Shown: positions 32,897 to 44,947, counted from the first letter of the stretch. The stretch: DNA of 64,000 bases from Gilliamella apis (GCF_030758615.1 NZ_CP132381.1:62001-126000), one strand, 5' to 3'. Notes: generated by a model not told the origin, from the letters alone. Translations and numbers: made by a program.

Positions 32897-33635
32897 TTAT
32901 TGTTTTCGGCCTTTGCGCTGCTTTTTCGGTTGAGCAGCAGGTTGTTTTTCTGCTTGTTCAACGGCAGCCATACCACCAAGGATCTCACCTTTGAAGATCC
33001 ACACTTTAACACCAATAATACCATAGGTTGTCAATGCTTCTGATAAACCATAGTCGATGTCCGCTCTTAATGTATGTAATGGTACGCGACCTTCACGATA
33101 CCACTCACTACGAGCAATTTCAGCGCCGCCTAAACGACCACTTACTTCAACTTTGATACCTTTAGCACCCGCCTTCATTGCATTTTGTACCGCACGTTTC
33201 ATTGCACGACGGAACATAACACGGCGTTCTAACTGAGAGGTAATACTGTCAGCAACTAACTTAGCATCTAGTTCTGGTTTACGAACTTCAGCAATATTAA
33301 TTTGTACTGCAACATCACGTTTCTCTTTTTTGTCTTTGTATTTATTGACAATAGAAGCTACGGCATTACGTAATTTTTCAACGTCCTCACCTTTTTTACC
33401 AATCACAATACCCTGGACGAGCAGTGTGAATAGTAATGCGAACGTTAGTTTCTGCTGAACGATCGATAACAATTTTAGAGATTGATGCTTGTGCTAATTC
33501 TTTATTTAAGAATTCACGCACTCTAAAATCACTTTCTAAATTATCAGCGAATGTCTTTGTACCCGAATACCATGTAGATGTCCAAGGCTTGACGATGCCT
33601 AGTCGGATACCATTTGGATTTACTTTTTGACCCAT
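32897..33635 (-). CDS. rpsC: 30S ribosomal protein S3, frameshifted as given, with an inserted charged segment
   Basis: uS3 lines the mRNA entry and has helicase activity. The N-terminus reads [18 protein letters not shown] to HTARPG, then the frame slips: CCAGGGTATTGTG has one G too many against CCAGGTATTGTG (33411-33413). Removing it gives [20 protein letters not shown] and 245 residues. E. coli has 233; the excess is mainly about ten residues ([12 protein letters not shown] region, about 33309-33350) inserted in the KH domain after the GKKG motif, plus a longer tail. S3 is essential, so the frameshift is almost certainly a sequencing error, while the in-frame insertion looks real. Confidence 0.93.
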
Positions 33636-33649
33636 TGCTATTCTCCAGC

Positions 33650-33991
<342 letters not shown>

Positions 33992-33995
33992 CTAC

Positions 33996-34289
<294 letters not shown>

Positions 34290-34293
34290 TTAA

Positions 34294-35136
<843 letters not shown>

Positions 35137-35439
35137 TTACTCAGCGACGCCAGCAAGGTCTAAATTTTGACCTTCTGCTAAAGTAACGTAAGCTTTTTTC
35201 CAGTCGCTACGGCGACCGATTTGTTGACCACGACGTTTTACTTTGCCTTTAACAACAAGAGTATTAACGTCATCTACTTTGACTTCAAATAGTTGTTCAA
35301 CTGCGGCTTTAATCTCTCTCTTAGTAGCATCTTTAGCAACTTTCAATACTAATGTATTTGTTTTTTCCATTGAAATAGATGCTTTTTCAGAAACATGTGG
35401 TGCTCGCAGGACTTTAAGCAGACGCTCTTCACGAATCAT
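35137..35439 (-). CDS. rplW: 50S ribosomal protein L23
   Basis: 100 residues, as in E. coli. uL23 at the tunnel exit is the docking site for trigger factor and [24 protein letters not shown] is nearly the E. coli start. Its ATG overlaps the rplD TGA by four bases (ATGA), indicating translational coupling. Confidence 0.98.
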   Translation of the reverse strand: MIREERLLKVLRAPHVSEKASISMEKTNTLVLKVAKDATKREIKAAVEQLFEVKVDDVNTLVVKGKVKRRGQQIGRRSDWKKAYVTLAEGQNLDLAGVAE

Positions 35440-36038
35440 GCTAACATCTCCTCTACTTGTTTAACGGCATCAACAGTGATAACCACTTTGTCAAATGCAA
35501 TCAAACTAACTGGATCAATACCTGCCACATCACGCACATCAACTTTATATAAGTTACGTGCTGCTAAGAAAAGATTTTCATCAACTTCAGAGGTAATGAT
35601 TAGAACATCTTTTAGGTTCATATCATTTAATTTCTGAGTTAATAATTTAGTCTTAGGTGCTTCAACAGTAAATGTTTCAACCACGATTAAACGTTCTTGA
35701 CGCACTAATTCAGAGAAAATACTCTTTAATGCACCACGATACATTTTACGGTTAACTTTTTGGCTATGATCTTGTGGTTTTGCTGCAAATGTTACACCAC
35801 CACTACGCCAGATTGGGCTCTTAATAGAACCTGAACGAGCACGACCTGTGCCTTTTTGACGCCATGGTTTTTTGCCTGAACCAGCGATTTCTGCACGAGT
35901 TTTTTGTGCGCGAGAGCCTTGACGAGCAGCAGATGCATAAGCAACAACTACTTGGTGAACTAACGCTTCATTAAACTCACGTCCGAAGGTAGTTTCGGAA
36001 ACAGAAAGCGCTTGCGCGTCTTTTACTACTAATTCCAT
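35436..36038 (-). CDS. rplD: 50S ribosomal protein L4
   Basis: 200 residues from ATG 36038 ([23 protein letters not shown]), one shorter than E. coli. The extended loop ([17 protein letters not shown]) lines the exit tunnel. In E. coli L4 also represses the S10 operon through its leader; a matching attenuator hairpin is present upstream of rpsJ. A longer in-frame start overlapping rplC is unlikely. GGAG lies eight bases before the chosen ATG. Confidence 0.97.
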   Translation of the reverse strand: MELVVKDAQALSVSETTFGREFNEALVHQVVVAYASAARQGSRAQKTRAEIAGSGKKPWRQKGTGRARSGSIKSPIWRSGGVTFAAKPQDHSQKVNRKMYRGALKSIFSELVRQERLIVVETFTVEAPKTKLLTQKLNDMNLKDVLIITSEVDENLFLAARNLYKVDVRDVAGIDPVSLIAFDKVVITVDAVKQVEEMLA

Positions 36039-36054
36039 CTCTATCTCCTCGACG

Positions 36055-36681
36055 TTAAGCCTTGATTGCCGGTTTAACAATTACGTCACTATTGATCGCG
36101 CCTGGTACTGCACCTTTAATTAATAAAAGGTTACGTTCAGCATCAACACGTACAATATCTAAGTTTTGAACAGTTACACGTTCATTACCTAAGTGACCTG
36201 CCATTTTACGACCTTTGAACACTTTACCTGGAGTTTGGTTTTGACCAATAGAGCCATGACCACGGTGTGCCAAAGAGTTACCATGAGTAGCATCTTGAGT
36301 GCGGAAATTCCAACGTTTAGTTACGCCAGCGAAACCTTTACCTTTAGATGTACCAGTAACATCAACTTTTTTAACGTCTGTGAAAATATCAACGTTAATG
36401 CTTTGACCTACAGTATATTCGCCTTCTTCAAAACGGAATTCCCATAGACCACGACCAGCTTCAACGCCAGCCTTAGCGAAATGACCTGCTTCAGGTTTGT
36501 TTACGCGGCTTGCTTTTTTGCTGCCAGTAGTAACCTGAATAGCTTGATAACCGTCATTTTCAAGTGTTTTAACTTGAGTAACGCGGTTGCTTTGAACTTC
36601 AACTACGGTGACAGGAATAGAAACACCCTCTTCGGTGAAGATTCGTGTCATTCCTACTTTACGACCGATTAAACCAATCAT
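36055..36681 (-). CDS. rplC: 50S ribosomal protein L3
   Basis: 208 residues (E. coli 209). uL3 starts 50S assembly and has an internal extension reaching the peptidyl-transferase centre ([24 protein letters not shown]), including the glutamine region methylated by PrmB in E. coli. [19 protein letters not shown] opens the protein. It follows rpsJ. Confidence 0.98.
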   Translation of the reverse strand: MIGLIGRKVGMTRIFTEEGVSIPVTVVEVQSNRVTQVKTLENDGYQAIQVTTGSKKASRVNKPEAGHFAKAGVEAGRGLWEFRFEEGEYTVGQSINVDIFTDVKKVDVTGTSKGKGFAGVTKRWNFRTQDATHGNSLAHRGHGSIGQNQTPGKVFKGRKMAGHLGNERVTVQNLDIVRVDAERNLLLIKGAVPGAINSDVIVKPAIKA

Positions 36682-36712
36682 TGTTTCGACCTCTCAATCA
36701 TTCAGCTTAGGA

Positions 36713-37039
<327 letters not shown>

Positions 37040-37050
37040 CTATTTAAAAG

Positions 37051-37105
37051 TTATAACAAAAGATTACTCCTCTTGCCCTGTTTCGATTGACAGGAGAGTG
37101 TAATC
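37051..37105 (-). promoter_or_regulatory. S10 leader attenuator hairpin (probable L4-responsive)
   Basis: On the minus strand the leader holds GATTAC, CTCT and CCTGT pairing with ACAGG, AGAG and GTAATC around the loop CAATCGAA (37062-37105), followed immediately by TTTTGTT. It looks like an intrinsic terminator placed about 40 bases before rpsJ, the arrangement used in E. coli, where L4 causes attenuation in the S10 leader. Confidence 0.7.
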
Positions 37106-37222
37106 CGTTCTTTTCGTAATCCCCAAATCGGAGATATTGTTGATATAATTCGATATTTTGACATAAAGACTATATCTTTTTACGCATTTGTTTATTGAAA
37201 AATCAGCAAACAAAGTGCGACA

Positions 37223-37250
37223 ATTATACGGGATTTATTTGCTAATGCAA
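37223..37250 (-). promoter_or_regulatory. Promoter of the S10 operon
   Basis: On the minus strand TTGCAT (37245-37250) and TATAAT (37223-37228) are separated by 16 bases: a strong sigma-70 promoter. Transcription would start near 37216, giving a leader of about 190 bases before the rpsJ ATG, similar to the E. coli S10 leader. Confidence 0.85.
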
Positions 37251-37300
37251 GGAGTAATTATAAAAACTTGTGTATAATTATCTAATTGATTAGCTAATAA

Positions 37301-37330
37301 TGAAACAGTAATCATAGTGATGCTGTTTCA
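37301..37330 (-). terminator. Hairpin after psuG
   Basis: TGAAACAG and CTGTTTCA form an 8-bp stem with a 14-base loop, 52 bases after the psuG stop and about 50 bases upstream of the S10 promoter. On the minus strand TTATTAG follows, so termination may be weak. Confidence 0.55.
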
Positions 37331-37381
37331 TTATTTAAAAGCAGTTTAGATTACAAAATACAATCTTTATTTGCATTAAAT

Positions 37382-38317
37382 TTATTTGCTATTGCAATAA
37401 TTCATCGCAATTTCAGAAGCTAATTTTGCATTATTAAAGACTAGGTTGATATTTGCTTCTAAACTATCACCACCAGTTAATTCCACCACTTTTGCCAATA
37501 AAAATGGGGTAGTTTCTTTACCTTTAATGCCTTGTTCAACTGATTCTTTTAATGCTTTTTCAATTGCTGTTGAAATTAACTCTTCATCCATTGCATATTC
37601 TGTTGGAATAGGATTAGCAACCACAACCCCACCATTTAAGCCTAAATCCCATTTTACCTTAATCATTTCAGCTATTTGTTTTGCACTATCTAGTTTGACA
37701 CTAACATCAAATGGGCTGGTTCGACTAAAGAATGATGGTAGTTTATCAGTCTGATAGCCAACCACAGGAACACCAAATGTTTCTAGATATTCCATAGTTA
37801 AACCTAAGTCTAAAATTGATTTAGCTCCAGCACAAACAACTGCAACACTAGTATTCGCAAGTTCTTGAAGATCGGCTGAAATATCAAATGTATGTTCTGC
37901 CCCACGATGAACACCACCTAGACCACCAGTTGCAAACACACGAATACCGGCTAATTCAGCGATAATCATAGTTGCGGCAACGGTAGTTGCACCATTTTGT
38001 TTATTAGCTACAACTACTGGTAAATCTCGACGACTCACTTTAGTTACATTTAATCCTTCTTTACCAAGAATTGTTATCTCTTCTTTTGACAAACCAGCTT
38101 TTAAACGACCATTAATTACAGCAATAGTGGCAGGTATTGCGCCATTTTTTCTGACAATTTCTTCTACTTTTAATGCAGTTTCAACATTTTGTGGATATGG
38201 CATACCATGTGAAATAATGGTAGATTCTAATGCCACAACCGGTTGATTATTTTCAAGAGCTTGTTTAACTTCAGGCGAAATATCAAGATATTGATTATAT
38301 TTAGACACATTGTTCAT
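37382..38317 (-). CDS. psuG: Pseudouridine-5'-phosphate glycosidase
   Basis: 311 residues from ATG 38317 (E. coli PsuG 312). It reversibly splits pseudouridine-5'-phosphate into uracil and ribose-5-phosphate, completing pseudouridine salvage. Landmarks are VALESTIISHGMPYPQN, GAIPATIAVINGRLKAGL, the catalytic-lysine region VSRRDLPVVVANKQNGATTVAATM-type residues, FATGGLGGVHRG and NGGVVVANPIP. I chose 38317 because GGAG precedes it and its ATG overlaps the psuK TGA by four bases. Second gene of psuK-psuG. Confidence 0.95.
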   Translation of the reverse strand: MNNVSKYNQYLDISPEVKQALENNQPVVALESTIISHGMPYPQNVETALKVEEIVRKNGAIPATIAVINGRLKAGLSKEEITILGKEGLNVTKVSRRDLPVVVANKQNGATTVAATMIIAELAGIRVFATGGLGGVHRGAEHTFDISADLQELANTSVAVVCAGAKSILDLGLTMEYLETFGVPVVGYQTDKLPSFFSRTSPFDVSVKLDSAKQIAEMIKVKWDLGLNGGVVVANPIPTEYAMDEELISTAIEKALKESVEQGIKGKETTPFLLAKVVELTGGDSLEANINLVFNNAKLASEIAMNYCNSK

Positions 38318-39406
38318 GAAAGGGACTCCAAAATATTTTGAACACAATTAATTGATAAATTAGGATTATTAGTAAATTCAGATGATAATGTTAATGCCGA
38401 ACAAGCTTGACCAAATCGCACACTTTGATAAAAACTCAGTCCATTCAAGTAACCTTGAACAAGCCCTGCAAGCATGGCATCACCAGCACCAGTAACGCTG
38501 ACAATATCAGTTGGAATGGATGCAGACCAACCACGATCACCATTGATTTCGCTATAATAAACACCATCAGCACCAGCACTAATTGCAATTCGTTGCACAC
38601 CTTGCTGATGGAACCAATCAACCACTTTAGGAATATCGTCATTGGTTTCGATTTTTATTCCACTTAAAATTTCAGCTTCTAATCGGTTAGGTTTTAAAGT
38701 ATGAATATATGACAACCAAGCTTTTAATCTTATGAGATTTAAATGCAGATACAGTATCAACAAAAATAGGCACTTCCCCAGCATTATTAAACAGCCATGT
38801 TAATGCTTCTTGTTGCAAATTACAGTCGATAACTAGTAATTTAGCATGCTGAATTAACTGCTTAGATTCATTTAATAAACTTGGTGTTAGTTTGTTAATA
38901 ATATCCATATCATTAATAGCTATCACCATTTCTCCTGATTCATCAAGCAGAGAGAGGTAAGTTGAAGTACTATCGCCTTTTATCACATGGCAATGCTCCA
39001 TATTAACACCTGCTTTTCGGGTATGTTCAATAAGCTGGGCACCATAGAAATCATCACCAATCATTGAAATAAGATGGGTATCAAGTCCTAAAAGCGCCAA
39101 ATTTTCAGCAATATTTCGCCCCACACCACCAGGCGTACAACGAATCTTACCAGGATTAGAATCTTGATAAACTAATTTTTCATCTGAATATCCAGTCACA
39201 TCCATGTTACAAGAACCAACAACAACTACATGATTATGTTCAGACAAAAGATAACCTTTTCCTTTTATATAACCTTTTTGAGTCAAAGTCATAATGTAAC
39301 CAGCGACACTAGAACGAGTAATGCCTAACATTTCAGCTATCGCTTGTTGTTGGATGAAGGGATCTTTGCGAATAATCGTGAGGATCTGTTTTTCTCTTTT
39401 ATTCAT
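38314..39406 (-). CDS. psuK: Pseudouridine kinase with N-terminal HTH (PsuK/YeiI-like), frameshifted as given
   Basis: A PfkB-family sugar kinase preceded by a winged-helix (residues 1-60, MNKREKQILTIIRKDPFIQQ). This is the E. coli YeiI layout (362 residues); the corrected length here is 363. The kinase has VVVGSCNMDVTG, the GGVGRNIAENLALLG nucleoside-binding segment and the catalytic anion hole VTGAGDAMLAG. The frame breaks at 38722-38725, where AAAA should be AAA; removing one A joins SAFKSHKIKAWLSYIHTLKPNRLEAE. Coupling to psuG supports pseudouridine kinase activity. The HTH may make it self-regulating. ATG 39406 has AGGTG upstream. Confidence 0.85.
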
Positions 39407-39553
39407 AAACACCTGTTTATTTTTAAGCATATGTTTAGCCTATGACTATATCAGAATCATTATTAAGTTAAAAGCAGTTAAGTAAATTAGGTAAATAAAA
39501 TGTGATAATTATCACAAGTAAAAAATTTGAGGAAAGGGGTTTTTACAGAATAA

Positions 39554-39572
39554 TGTCGCCATGAAGGCGACT
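39554..39572 (-). terminator. Hairpin at the end of the isc operon
   Basis: Minus strand AGTCGCC-TTCAT-GGCGACA: GTCGCC/GGCGAC stem of six GC-rich pairs three bases after the fdx stop, followed by TTATTCTG. Probable weak terminator between fdx and the psuK promoter region. Confidence 0.6.
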
Positions 39573-39574
39573 AA

Positions 39575-39913
39575 TTAATGATCTTCTTTAGCATGATTTA
39601 GGCTATATCTTGGGATTTCCACTTCAAGATCTTCATTGGTCACCCTAGCTTGGCAACTTAAACGACTATGAGGCTCGACACCCCAAGCTTTATCTAGCAT
39701 ATCATCTTCTTGTTCATCACTTTCTTCAAGTGAGTCAAATCCTTTTCGAACAATACAATGACAAGTTGAACATGCACAAGACATTTCACAAGCATGCTCT
39801 ATTTCGATATCATTGCGCAAAGCGACATCTAATATCGATTCGCCTTCTTCAGCCTCAACAGTTTTTCCTTCAGGACAAAGCTCAGCATTTGGTAAAAAGG
39901 TAATTTTTGGCAT
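39575..39913 (-). CDS. fdx: [2Fe-2S] ferredoxin, ISC type
   Basis: 112 residues (E. coli Fdx 111). It supplies electrons for cluster assembly on IscU. Cluster ligands are in CEMSCACSTCHC (Cys-x5-Cys-x2-Cys) and the later SCQARV cysteine. Start MPKITFLPNAELCPEG is typical. Last gene of iscRSUA-hscBA-fdx; iscX, which follows fdx in E. coli, is absent and the operon ends in a hairpin. Confidence 0.96.
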   Translation of the reverse strand: MPKITFLPNAELCPEGKTVEAEEGESILDVALRNDIEIEHACEMSCACSTCHCIVRKGFDSLEESDEQEDDMLDKAWGVEPHSRLSCQARVTNEDLEVEIPRYSLNHAKEDH

Positions 39914-39927
39914 AATAATCTCATTGG

Positions 39928-41787
39928 TTAAATATCATCAACGCTATGCCCTGTTAAGGCATCACGTATTGATCTATTCATACGTTTAGCAGCAAAGGTT
40001 TGTGTTGCGTTATCAACAATCTTTATTTGCTGCTCAATCAAAGAACAATCGTCAGAATCCGTTGCTTGTTGCAATTGTTGTTTAGTATTCAAGATAAGAT
40101 TAAGTTCTTCTTCATTTAATAAATCGGCATCTTTATCTAGAGCAGATTGTAATGTTTCAAGGACTCTGGCTGCCTCTACTTTCTGCTCGGCGAGCTTTCT
40201 TAGTTGTTTATCTTGATTTGCATAATTGATTGAATCTTGAATCATGCTAGCAATTTCATGTTCAGACAGTCCATAAGAAGGCTTAACTTGAATCGCCGCC
40301 TCAATCCCTGTCGATTTTTCCATTGCAGTGACACTCAATAAACCATCAGCATCGACTTGAAAGGTAACTCGAATATGCGCACCACCTGCAGGCATAGGAG
40401 GGATCCCTCGCAAAGTAAATTTTGCTAACGACCTGCAATCAGCAACACTTTCTCGTTCACCTTGCAAAACATGAATCATCATCGCCGTTTGACCATCTTT
40501 AAATGTGGTAAACTCTTGTGCACGAGCGCATGGAATTGTACTGTTACGAGGAATAATTTTTTCAACTAATTCCCCCATAGTTTCAATCCCTAAAGATAAA
40601 GGAATAACATCCAGCAATAACATATCTGAATCAGGTTTATTGCCAACCAATATATCAGCTTGAATTGCTGCGCCAATGGCAACAACTTTATCGGGATCAA
40701 TCGACGTTAATGGTTCTGTTTTGAAATAGTGACCAACTAATTGTCTTACTAATGGCACTCGAGTTGAACCACCGACCATCACAACTTCACTAACTTCATC
40801 AAAATCAATTTGCGCATCTTTCAACGCTCGGCGACAAACAGCCAATGTTCGTTTAACTAGAGGCTCAATTAAGTCTTCAAATTGTTTACGGGTTATTGAG
40901 AAAGACTGCCCTTGTATATTTACTAAAGCAGAATCTTGCTGACTTAGTAAAATTTTAATTTTAACAGCTTCATCGATAATTTTCTGGTTTATATATGGGT
41001 CAGAATTGTTATTTAAACCTAACTGTGTTTTTAAATAATCAGCAAGTAATCGGTCAAAATCATCACCACCAAGTGCTGAATCGCCTCCAGTTGCTAAAAC
41101 TTCAAATACACCTTTATGTAGGCGTAAAATAGAGATATCAAATGTTCCACCACCTAAATCATAAACAGCAATAACACCTTCTTTACCTGAATCTAAGCCA
41201 TACGCGATAGCAGCAGCTGTTGGTTCATTCAGTAATCTTAAAACATGTAATCCGGCTAATTTAGCTGCATCCTTAGTTGCTTGTCTTTGCGCATCATCAA
41301 AATAAGCTGGAACTGTTATTACTGCACCATCAATCTCACCACCTAAGCTTTGTTTAGCTCGATCAGCCAAAGCAATCAAAATCTCAGCTGAAACTTGTAC
41401 TGGATTAACTTGTTGATTAGGTAAATTTAATAAAGGAACACCATTATCAGTTTGTGAAAAAGTATAAGGAAAGCGCGAACTATCAATATCAGTTAAGCTC
41501 CTTCCCATTAAGCGTTTTACGGAACTAACCGTATTAAATGGATCATTGGCTGCATTAGTTTTAGCATTTTTACCGACCGTAATAATAGTATTATCATCAT
41601 AGTCTAGGCCATAATGCACAACCGATGGTAATAATGCATTACCGTCTAAATCAGGTAAAACGTCTGCTTGCCCACTACGAACTGTTGCCACTAAAGAATT
41701 AGTTGTACCTAGATCTATGCCAATAGCTAATCGACGTTGATGGGGTTCTGGTGTTTGTCCCGGTTCACTAATCTGTAATAATACCAT
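39928..41787 (-). CDS. hscA: Hsp70-type chaperone for Fe-S cluster transfer
   Basis: 619 residues (E. coli HscA 616). An Hsp70 paralogue that with HscB drives cluster release from IscU. The ATPase domain has [27 protein letters not shown] and [12 protein letters not shown]. The substrate-binding domain starts near residue 400 ([13 protein letters not shown]). The family-typical N-terminus [18 protein letters not shown] distinguishes it from DnaK. It lies 38 bases after hscB. Confidence 0.97.
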   Translation of the reverse strand: MVLLQISEPGQTPEPHQRRLAIGIDLGTTNSLVATVRSGQADVLPDLDGNALLPSVVHYGLDYDDNTIITVGKNAKTNAANDPFNTVSSVKRLMGRSLTDIDSSRFPYTFSQTDNGVPLLNLPNQQVNPVQVSAEILIALADRAKQSLGGEIDGAVITVPAYFDDAQRQATKDAAKLAGLHVLRLLNEPTAAAIAYGLDSGKEGVIAVYDLGGGTFDISILRLHKGVFEVLATGGDSALGGDDFDRLLADYLKTQLGLNNNSDPYINQKIIDEAVKIKILLSQQDSALVNIQGQSFSITRKQFEDLIEPLVKRTLAVCRRALKDAQIDFDEVSEVVMVGGSTRVPLVRQLVGHYFKTEPLTSIDPDKVVAIGAAIQADILVGNKPDSDMLLLDVIPLSLGIETMGELVEKIIPRNSTIPCARAQEFTTFKDGQTAMMIHVLQGERESVADCRSLAKFTLRGIPPMPAGGAHIRVTFQVDADGLLSVTAMEKSTGIEAAIQVKPSYGLSEHEIASMIQDSINYANQDKQLRKLAEQKVEAARVLETLQSALDKDADLLNEEELNLILNTKQQLQQATDSDDCSLIEQQIKIVDNATQTFAAKRMNRSIRDALTGHSVDDI

Positions 41788-41825
41788 TTGATCTATCTCT
41801 AATTGATGTGTTACTTAATCTTAAA

Positions 41826-42344
41826 TTATAAAGCAAATTGCTTTTCTTGTAACTTTTCGATCTGTTCAATCAATCTAGTCAGATAACGGAGTTTATAGAT
41901 TTGATTAACTGCGTTTTGCCAATCTTGTTGGGACATATGTTGCAATAGCTGATGATAGACTTGTTTTTTTCGTTGCGAAATTTCGGAATGAAAATCATCT
42001 AACAGATCAACATTATTCTGATTTTCAATATCGTCCAATTTTTCACGCAAACTAAATTGTTCCATTAAGAAATCGGCATCATGAATAATATTTTGCTCTG
42101 TTGCCACATCAAAACCTTGCAAAGACAAAAAATATTCAGCCGCTTTTATCGGATTTTTCAGGGTCTGATAACCATCATTGATCATTGCTGATTTCTGAAT
42201 AATGGCCATTTTTTCATTATCATTTGCATTGGCAAAGTTATCGGGATGATATTGACGTTGCAATTGTTGATAGTTGGCCGTTAACTGACCACTATCAATA
42301 GGTAATTGGATTGGTAATTGAAATAATTCAAAGTAATTAATCAC
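41826..42344 (-). CDS. hscB: J-protein cochaperone for Fe-S assembly
   Basis: 172 residues (E. coli 171). The N-terminal J domain has the HPD motif (RQYHPDNFAN), which stimulates HscA ATPase. The C-terminal three-helix domain (from about residue 85) binds IscU. Between iscA and hscA. Confidence 0.96.
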   Translation of the reverse strand: MINYFELFQLPIQLPIDSGQLTANYQQLQRQYHPDNFANANDNEKMAIIQKSAMINDGYQTLKNPIKAAEYFLSLQGFDVATEQNIIHDADFLMEQFSLREKLDDIENQNNVDLLDDFHSEISQRKKQVYHQLLQHMSQQDWQNAVNQIYKLRYLTRLIEQIEKLQEKQFAL

Positions 42345-42357
42345 AATTCATGTCCCA

Positions 42358-42681
42358 TTAAACATTAAAACTTTCGCCACAACCACATTCATTGCTAGCG
42401 TTAGGGTTATTGAATTTAAAGCCTTCATTTAGACCTTCTTTGACAAAATCAAGCTCTGTTCCATCAATATAAACTAAGCTCTTTTTGTCAACGATAACTT
42501 TGACATCTTTATCTTCAAAAACACTATCATCATCATTAATAATATCAGCAAATTCTAATACATAAGCCATTCCAGAACAGCCAGAAGTTTTAACGCCTAA
42601 CCGAAGCCCAACACCTTTACCTCTGTTAGCTAAAAAGGCCTGAACTCGATTTGCTGCGCTATCAGTTAATGTAATTGCCAT
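42358..42681 (-). CDS. iscA: A-type Fe-S carrier protein
   Basis: 107 residues, as in E. coli. It carries iron or Fe-S clusters to targets. The three conserved cysteines are in KTSGCSGM and the C-terminal ECGCGESF. The ATG overlaps the iscU TAA by one base (TAATG), giving translational coupling. Confidence 0.97.
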   Translation of the reverse strand: MAITLTDSAANRVQAFLANRGKGVGLRLGVKTSGCSGMAYVLEFADIINDDDSVFEDKDVKVIVDKKSLVYIDGTELDFVKEGLNEGFKFNNPNASNECGCGESFNV

Positions 42682-43067
42682 TAACGTTGTCCTTTTTTGG
42701 TTTTATAATCATCAATTGCTGCTTTGATGGCGTCTTCAGCTAAAATTGAACAGTGAATTTTAACCGGAGGTAAAGCTAATTCTTTTGCTATATCAGTATT
42801 TTTTATTGCTTCAGCTTCATCTAATGATTTACCTTTAATCCATTCAGTCACTAATGAACTTGAGGCAATTGCACTACCGCAGCCATAAGTTTTAAATTTG
42901 GCATCTTCAATAATGCCATCATCATTAACTTTAATTTGTAATCGCATTACATCGCCACATGCTGGTGCACCAACCATACCACTTCCAACATTCGGATCAT
43001 TTTGATCGAAAGAACCTACATTGCGAGGATTTTCATAATGATCGACGACTTTTTCACTGTATGCCAT
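42681..43067 (-). CDS. iscU: Fe-S cluster scaffold protein
   Basis: 128 residues, as in E. coli. IscU receives sulfur from IscS and builds [2Fe-2S] and [4Fe-4S] clusters. Conserved ligands are in GAPACGDVM, the [11 protein letters not shown] segment and [11 protein letters not shown]; the HscA recognition motif LPPVK is intact just before the last cysteine. Confidence 0.98.
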   Translation of the reverse strand: MAYSEKVVDHYENPRNVGSFDQNDPNVGSGMVGAPACGDVMRLQIKVNDDGIIEDAKFKTYGCGSAIASSSLVTEWIKGKSLDEAEAIKNTDIAKELALPPVKIHCSILAEDAIKAAIDDYKTKKGQR

Positions 43068-43083
43068 AATTTACTCCTAATTT

Positions 43084-44298
43084 TTAATGGGCTGACCATT
43101 TAATTTTTGTTAAATCAACACCATCTTTAAACATTTCCCAAAGCGGAGAAAGATCTCTTAATTTACCGATAGAATCTTTGATTAATTTGATTACATAATC
43201 TACTTCTTCTTCAGTACTAAATCGACCAAATGAAAATCTTATTGAACTATGGGCTAGTTCATCATTAAGTCCTAGCGCTCGTAATACATAAGATGGTTCT
43301 AAACTTGCAGAAGTACATGCTGAACCAGATGATACAGCTAAATCTTTCAGCGCCATCATGAGCGACTCACCTTCAATATAAGCAAAACTTACATTTAAAA
43401 TGTTAGCCACACCATGCTCTAATGAACCATTAAGATAGACTTCTTCAATATCTTTTAATCCATTCCATAAACGAGTTTTTAGTGCTAAAAGACGTGGCAT
43501 TTCTGTTGCCATCTCTTCTTTTGCTATACGGTATGCTTCACCCATACCCACAATTTGGTGTACCGGTAAAGTACCAGAACGCATACCGCGTTCATGTCCA
43601 CCACCATGCATTTGGGCTTCAATACGCACGCGAGGTTTACGTCTAACATAAAGTCCACCAATGCCTTTTGGTCCATAGATCTTATGTCCAGAAAACGACA
43701 TAAGATCGACTTTTAATTTGGTTAAGTCTATCGGTAATTTACCAACACTCTGGGTTGCATCAACATGAAATACAATACCTCTTTCACGACACATTTCACC
43801 GATTTTTTCGATATCCTGAATAACACCAGTTTCATTATTAACGTGCATAATTGATACAACAGTTGTGTCATTACGCATCGCCGCAGCCAGTTTATCAAGA
43901 TCAAGAATACCATTTGATTCTGGTGCTAAATAAGTCACTTCATAACCTTCTCGTTCTAATTGACGACAAGTATCAAGCACTGCTTTATGTTCAGTTTTAC
44001 AGGTAATAATATGTTTACCTTTAGCATAATTAAAATGAGCCGCACCTTTAATGGCTAAGTTATCTGCTTCTGTCGCACCTGAAGTAAATACAATTTCACG
44101 TGAATCGGCACCAATTAAGTCAGCAATTTGATTTCGTGCAATATCAACTGCTTCTTCTGCTTGCCAACCAAATTTATGTGAACGAGAAGCGGGATTACCA
44201 AAAACACCATCGGGTGTTAAATACTGTATCATTTTTTCAGCTACTCTTGGATCTACAGGCGTTGTTGCTGCATAATCCATATAAATAGGTAATTTCAT
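43084..44298 (-). CDS. iscS: Cysteine desulfurase
   Basis: 404 residues, as in E. coli. A PLP enzyme taking sulfur from cysteine for IscU, tRNA thiolation and cofactors. [23 protein letters not shown] opens it, the PLP-lysine is in [12 protein letters not shown], and the mobile catalytic cysteine loop is [16 protein letters not shown]. It follows iscR by 30 bases. Confidence 0.98.
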   Translation of the reverse strand: MKLPIYMDYAATTPVDPRVAEKMIQYLTPDGVFGNPASRSHKFGWQAEEAVDIARNQIADLIGADSREIVFTSGATEADNLAIKGAAHFNYAKGKHIITCKTEHKAVLDTCRQLEREGYEVTYLAPESNGILDLDKLAAAMRNDTTVVSIMHVNNETGVIQDIEKIGEMCRERGIVFHVDATQSVGKLPIDLTKLKVDLMSFSGHKIYGPKGIGGLYVRRKPRVRIEAQMHGGGHERGMRSGTLPVHQIVGMGEAYRIAKEEMATEMPRLLALKTRLWNGLKDIEEVYLNGSLEHGVANILNVSFAYIEGESLMMALKDLAVSSGSACTSASLEPSYVLRALGLNDELAHSSIRFSFGRFSTEEEVDYVIKLIKDSIGKLRDLSPLWEMFKDGVDLTKIKWSAH

Positions 44299-44328
44299 TA
44301 ATTACTCCCAATTACAAATTCTGTATTT

Positions 44329-44784
44329 TTAATTAATTCTGTTTTGATGAAGATGACTTTGTCGATTAGAGACGGCTTTCACTTCTTGATTATTAACCAA
44401 TTCGCTTAAAGTGATGCTGGTCAAAAAATCATTGATTCGTTCACTTAAGTCATTCCATAAGCTATGGGTAAGGCATCTTACACCGTTTTGACATCCGGTA
44501 TTACCGTGGCATTTAGTCGCATGAACAGTTTCATCAACAGCTTTTACAATTGAGCTAATCGCAATTTGCTCCATACTACGGCCAAGTACATAACCACCAC
44601 CAGGACCTCTAACACTTGAAACTAAACCATTTTTACGCAATCGCGAAAACAGTTGTTCTAAATAAGATAATGAGATTTCCTGACGTTCTGAAATATCAGC
44701 AAGTGAAACAGGGCCTGATTCTGAATGCAGTGCTACATCTAACATAGCTGTCACTGCATATCGCCCTTTTGATGTCAATTTCAT
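44329..44784 (-). CDS. iscR: Fe-S cluster-sensing Rrf2-family regulator IscR
   Basis: 151 residues (E. coli 162). The N-terminal winged helix (residues 1-65, [20 protein letters not shown] and [17 protein letters not shown]) binds DNA. The cluster ligands are in [16 protein letters not shown] (Cys-x5-Cys-x5-Cys and His), as in E. coli. The holo form represses its own operon through type 1 sites; two such sites overlap this promoter, one overlaps the nfuA promoter region, and a perfect one lies between tehB and yddB. Confidence 0.97.
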   Translation of the reverse strand: MKLTSKGRYAVTAMLDVALHSESGPVSLADISERQEISLSYLEQLFSRLRKNGLVSSVRGPGGGYVLGRSMEQIAISSIVKAVDETVHATKCHGNTGCQNGVRCLTHSLWNDLSERINDFLTSITLSELVNNQEVKAVSNRQSHLHQNRIN

Positions 44785-44813
44785 TAATCATTCCCCTATA
44801 TTTAACAGTAAAT

Positions 44814-44870
44814 ATTTTATATATCCTTTATTTTTAGTCAAGTATTTAGTTGACTATTTTAGTGGGAATT
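44814..44870 (-). promoter_or_regulatory. isc promoter overlapped by two tandem IscR type 1 sites
   Basis: On the minus strand TTGACT (44836-44841) and TAAAAT (44814-44819) with a 16-base spacer form the promoter. Two adjacent 25-bp windows, 44821-44845 and 44846-44870, each contain one exact half-site of the IscR type 1 consensus: AGTCAAGTAT in the first and TTGACT-ATTTT-AGTGGG in the second. E. coli iscR has the same arrangement of two adjoining sites over its promoter. Confidence 0.75.
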
Positions 44871-44947
44871 AAGTTATCAGTTCTTCATCGACGAAATATA
44901 AGGGAATATGCTAATCTAATAAACTAATTTGATACAGGAGTTTAAGA

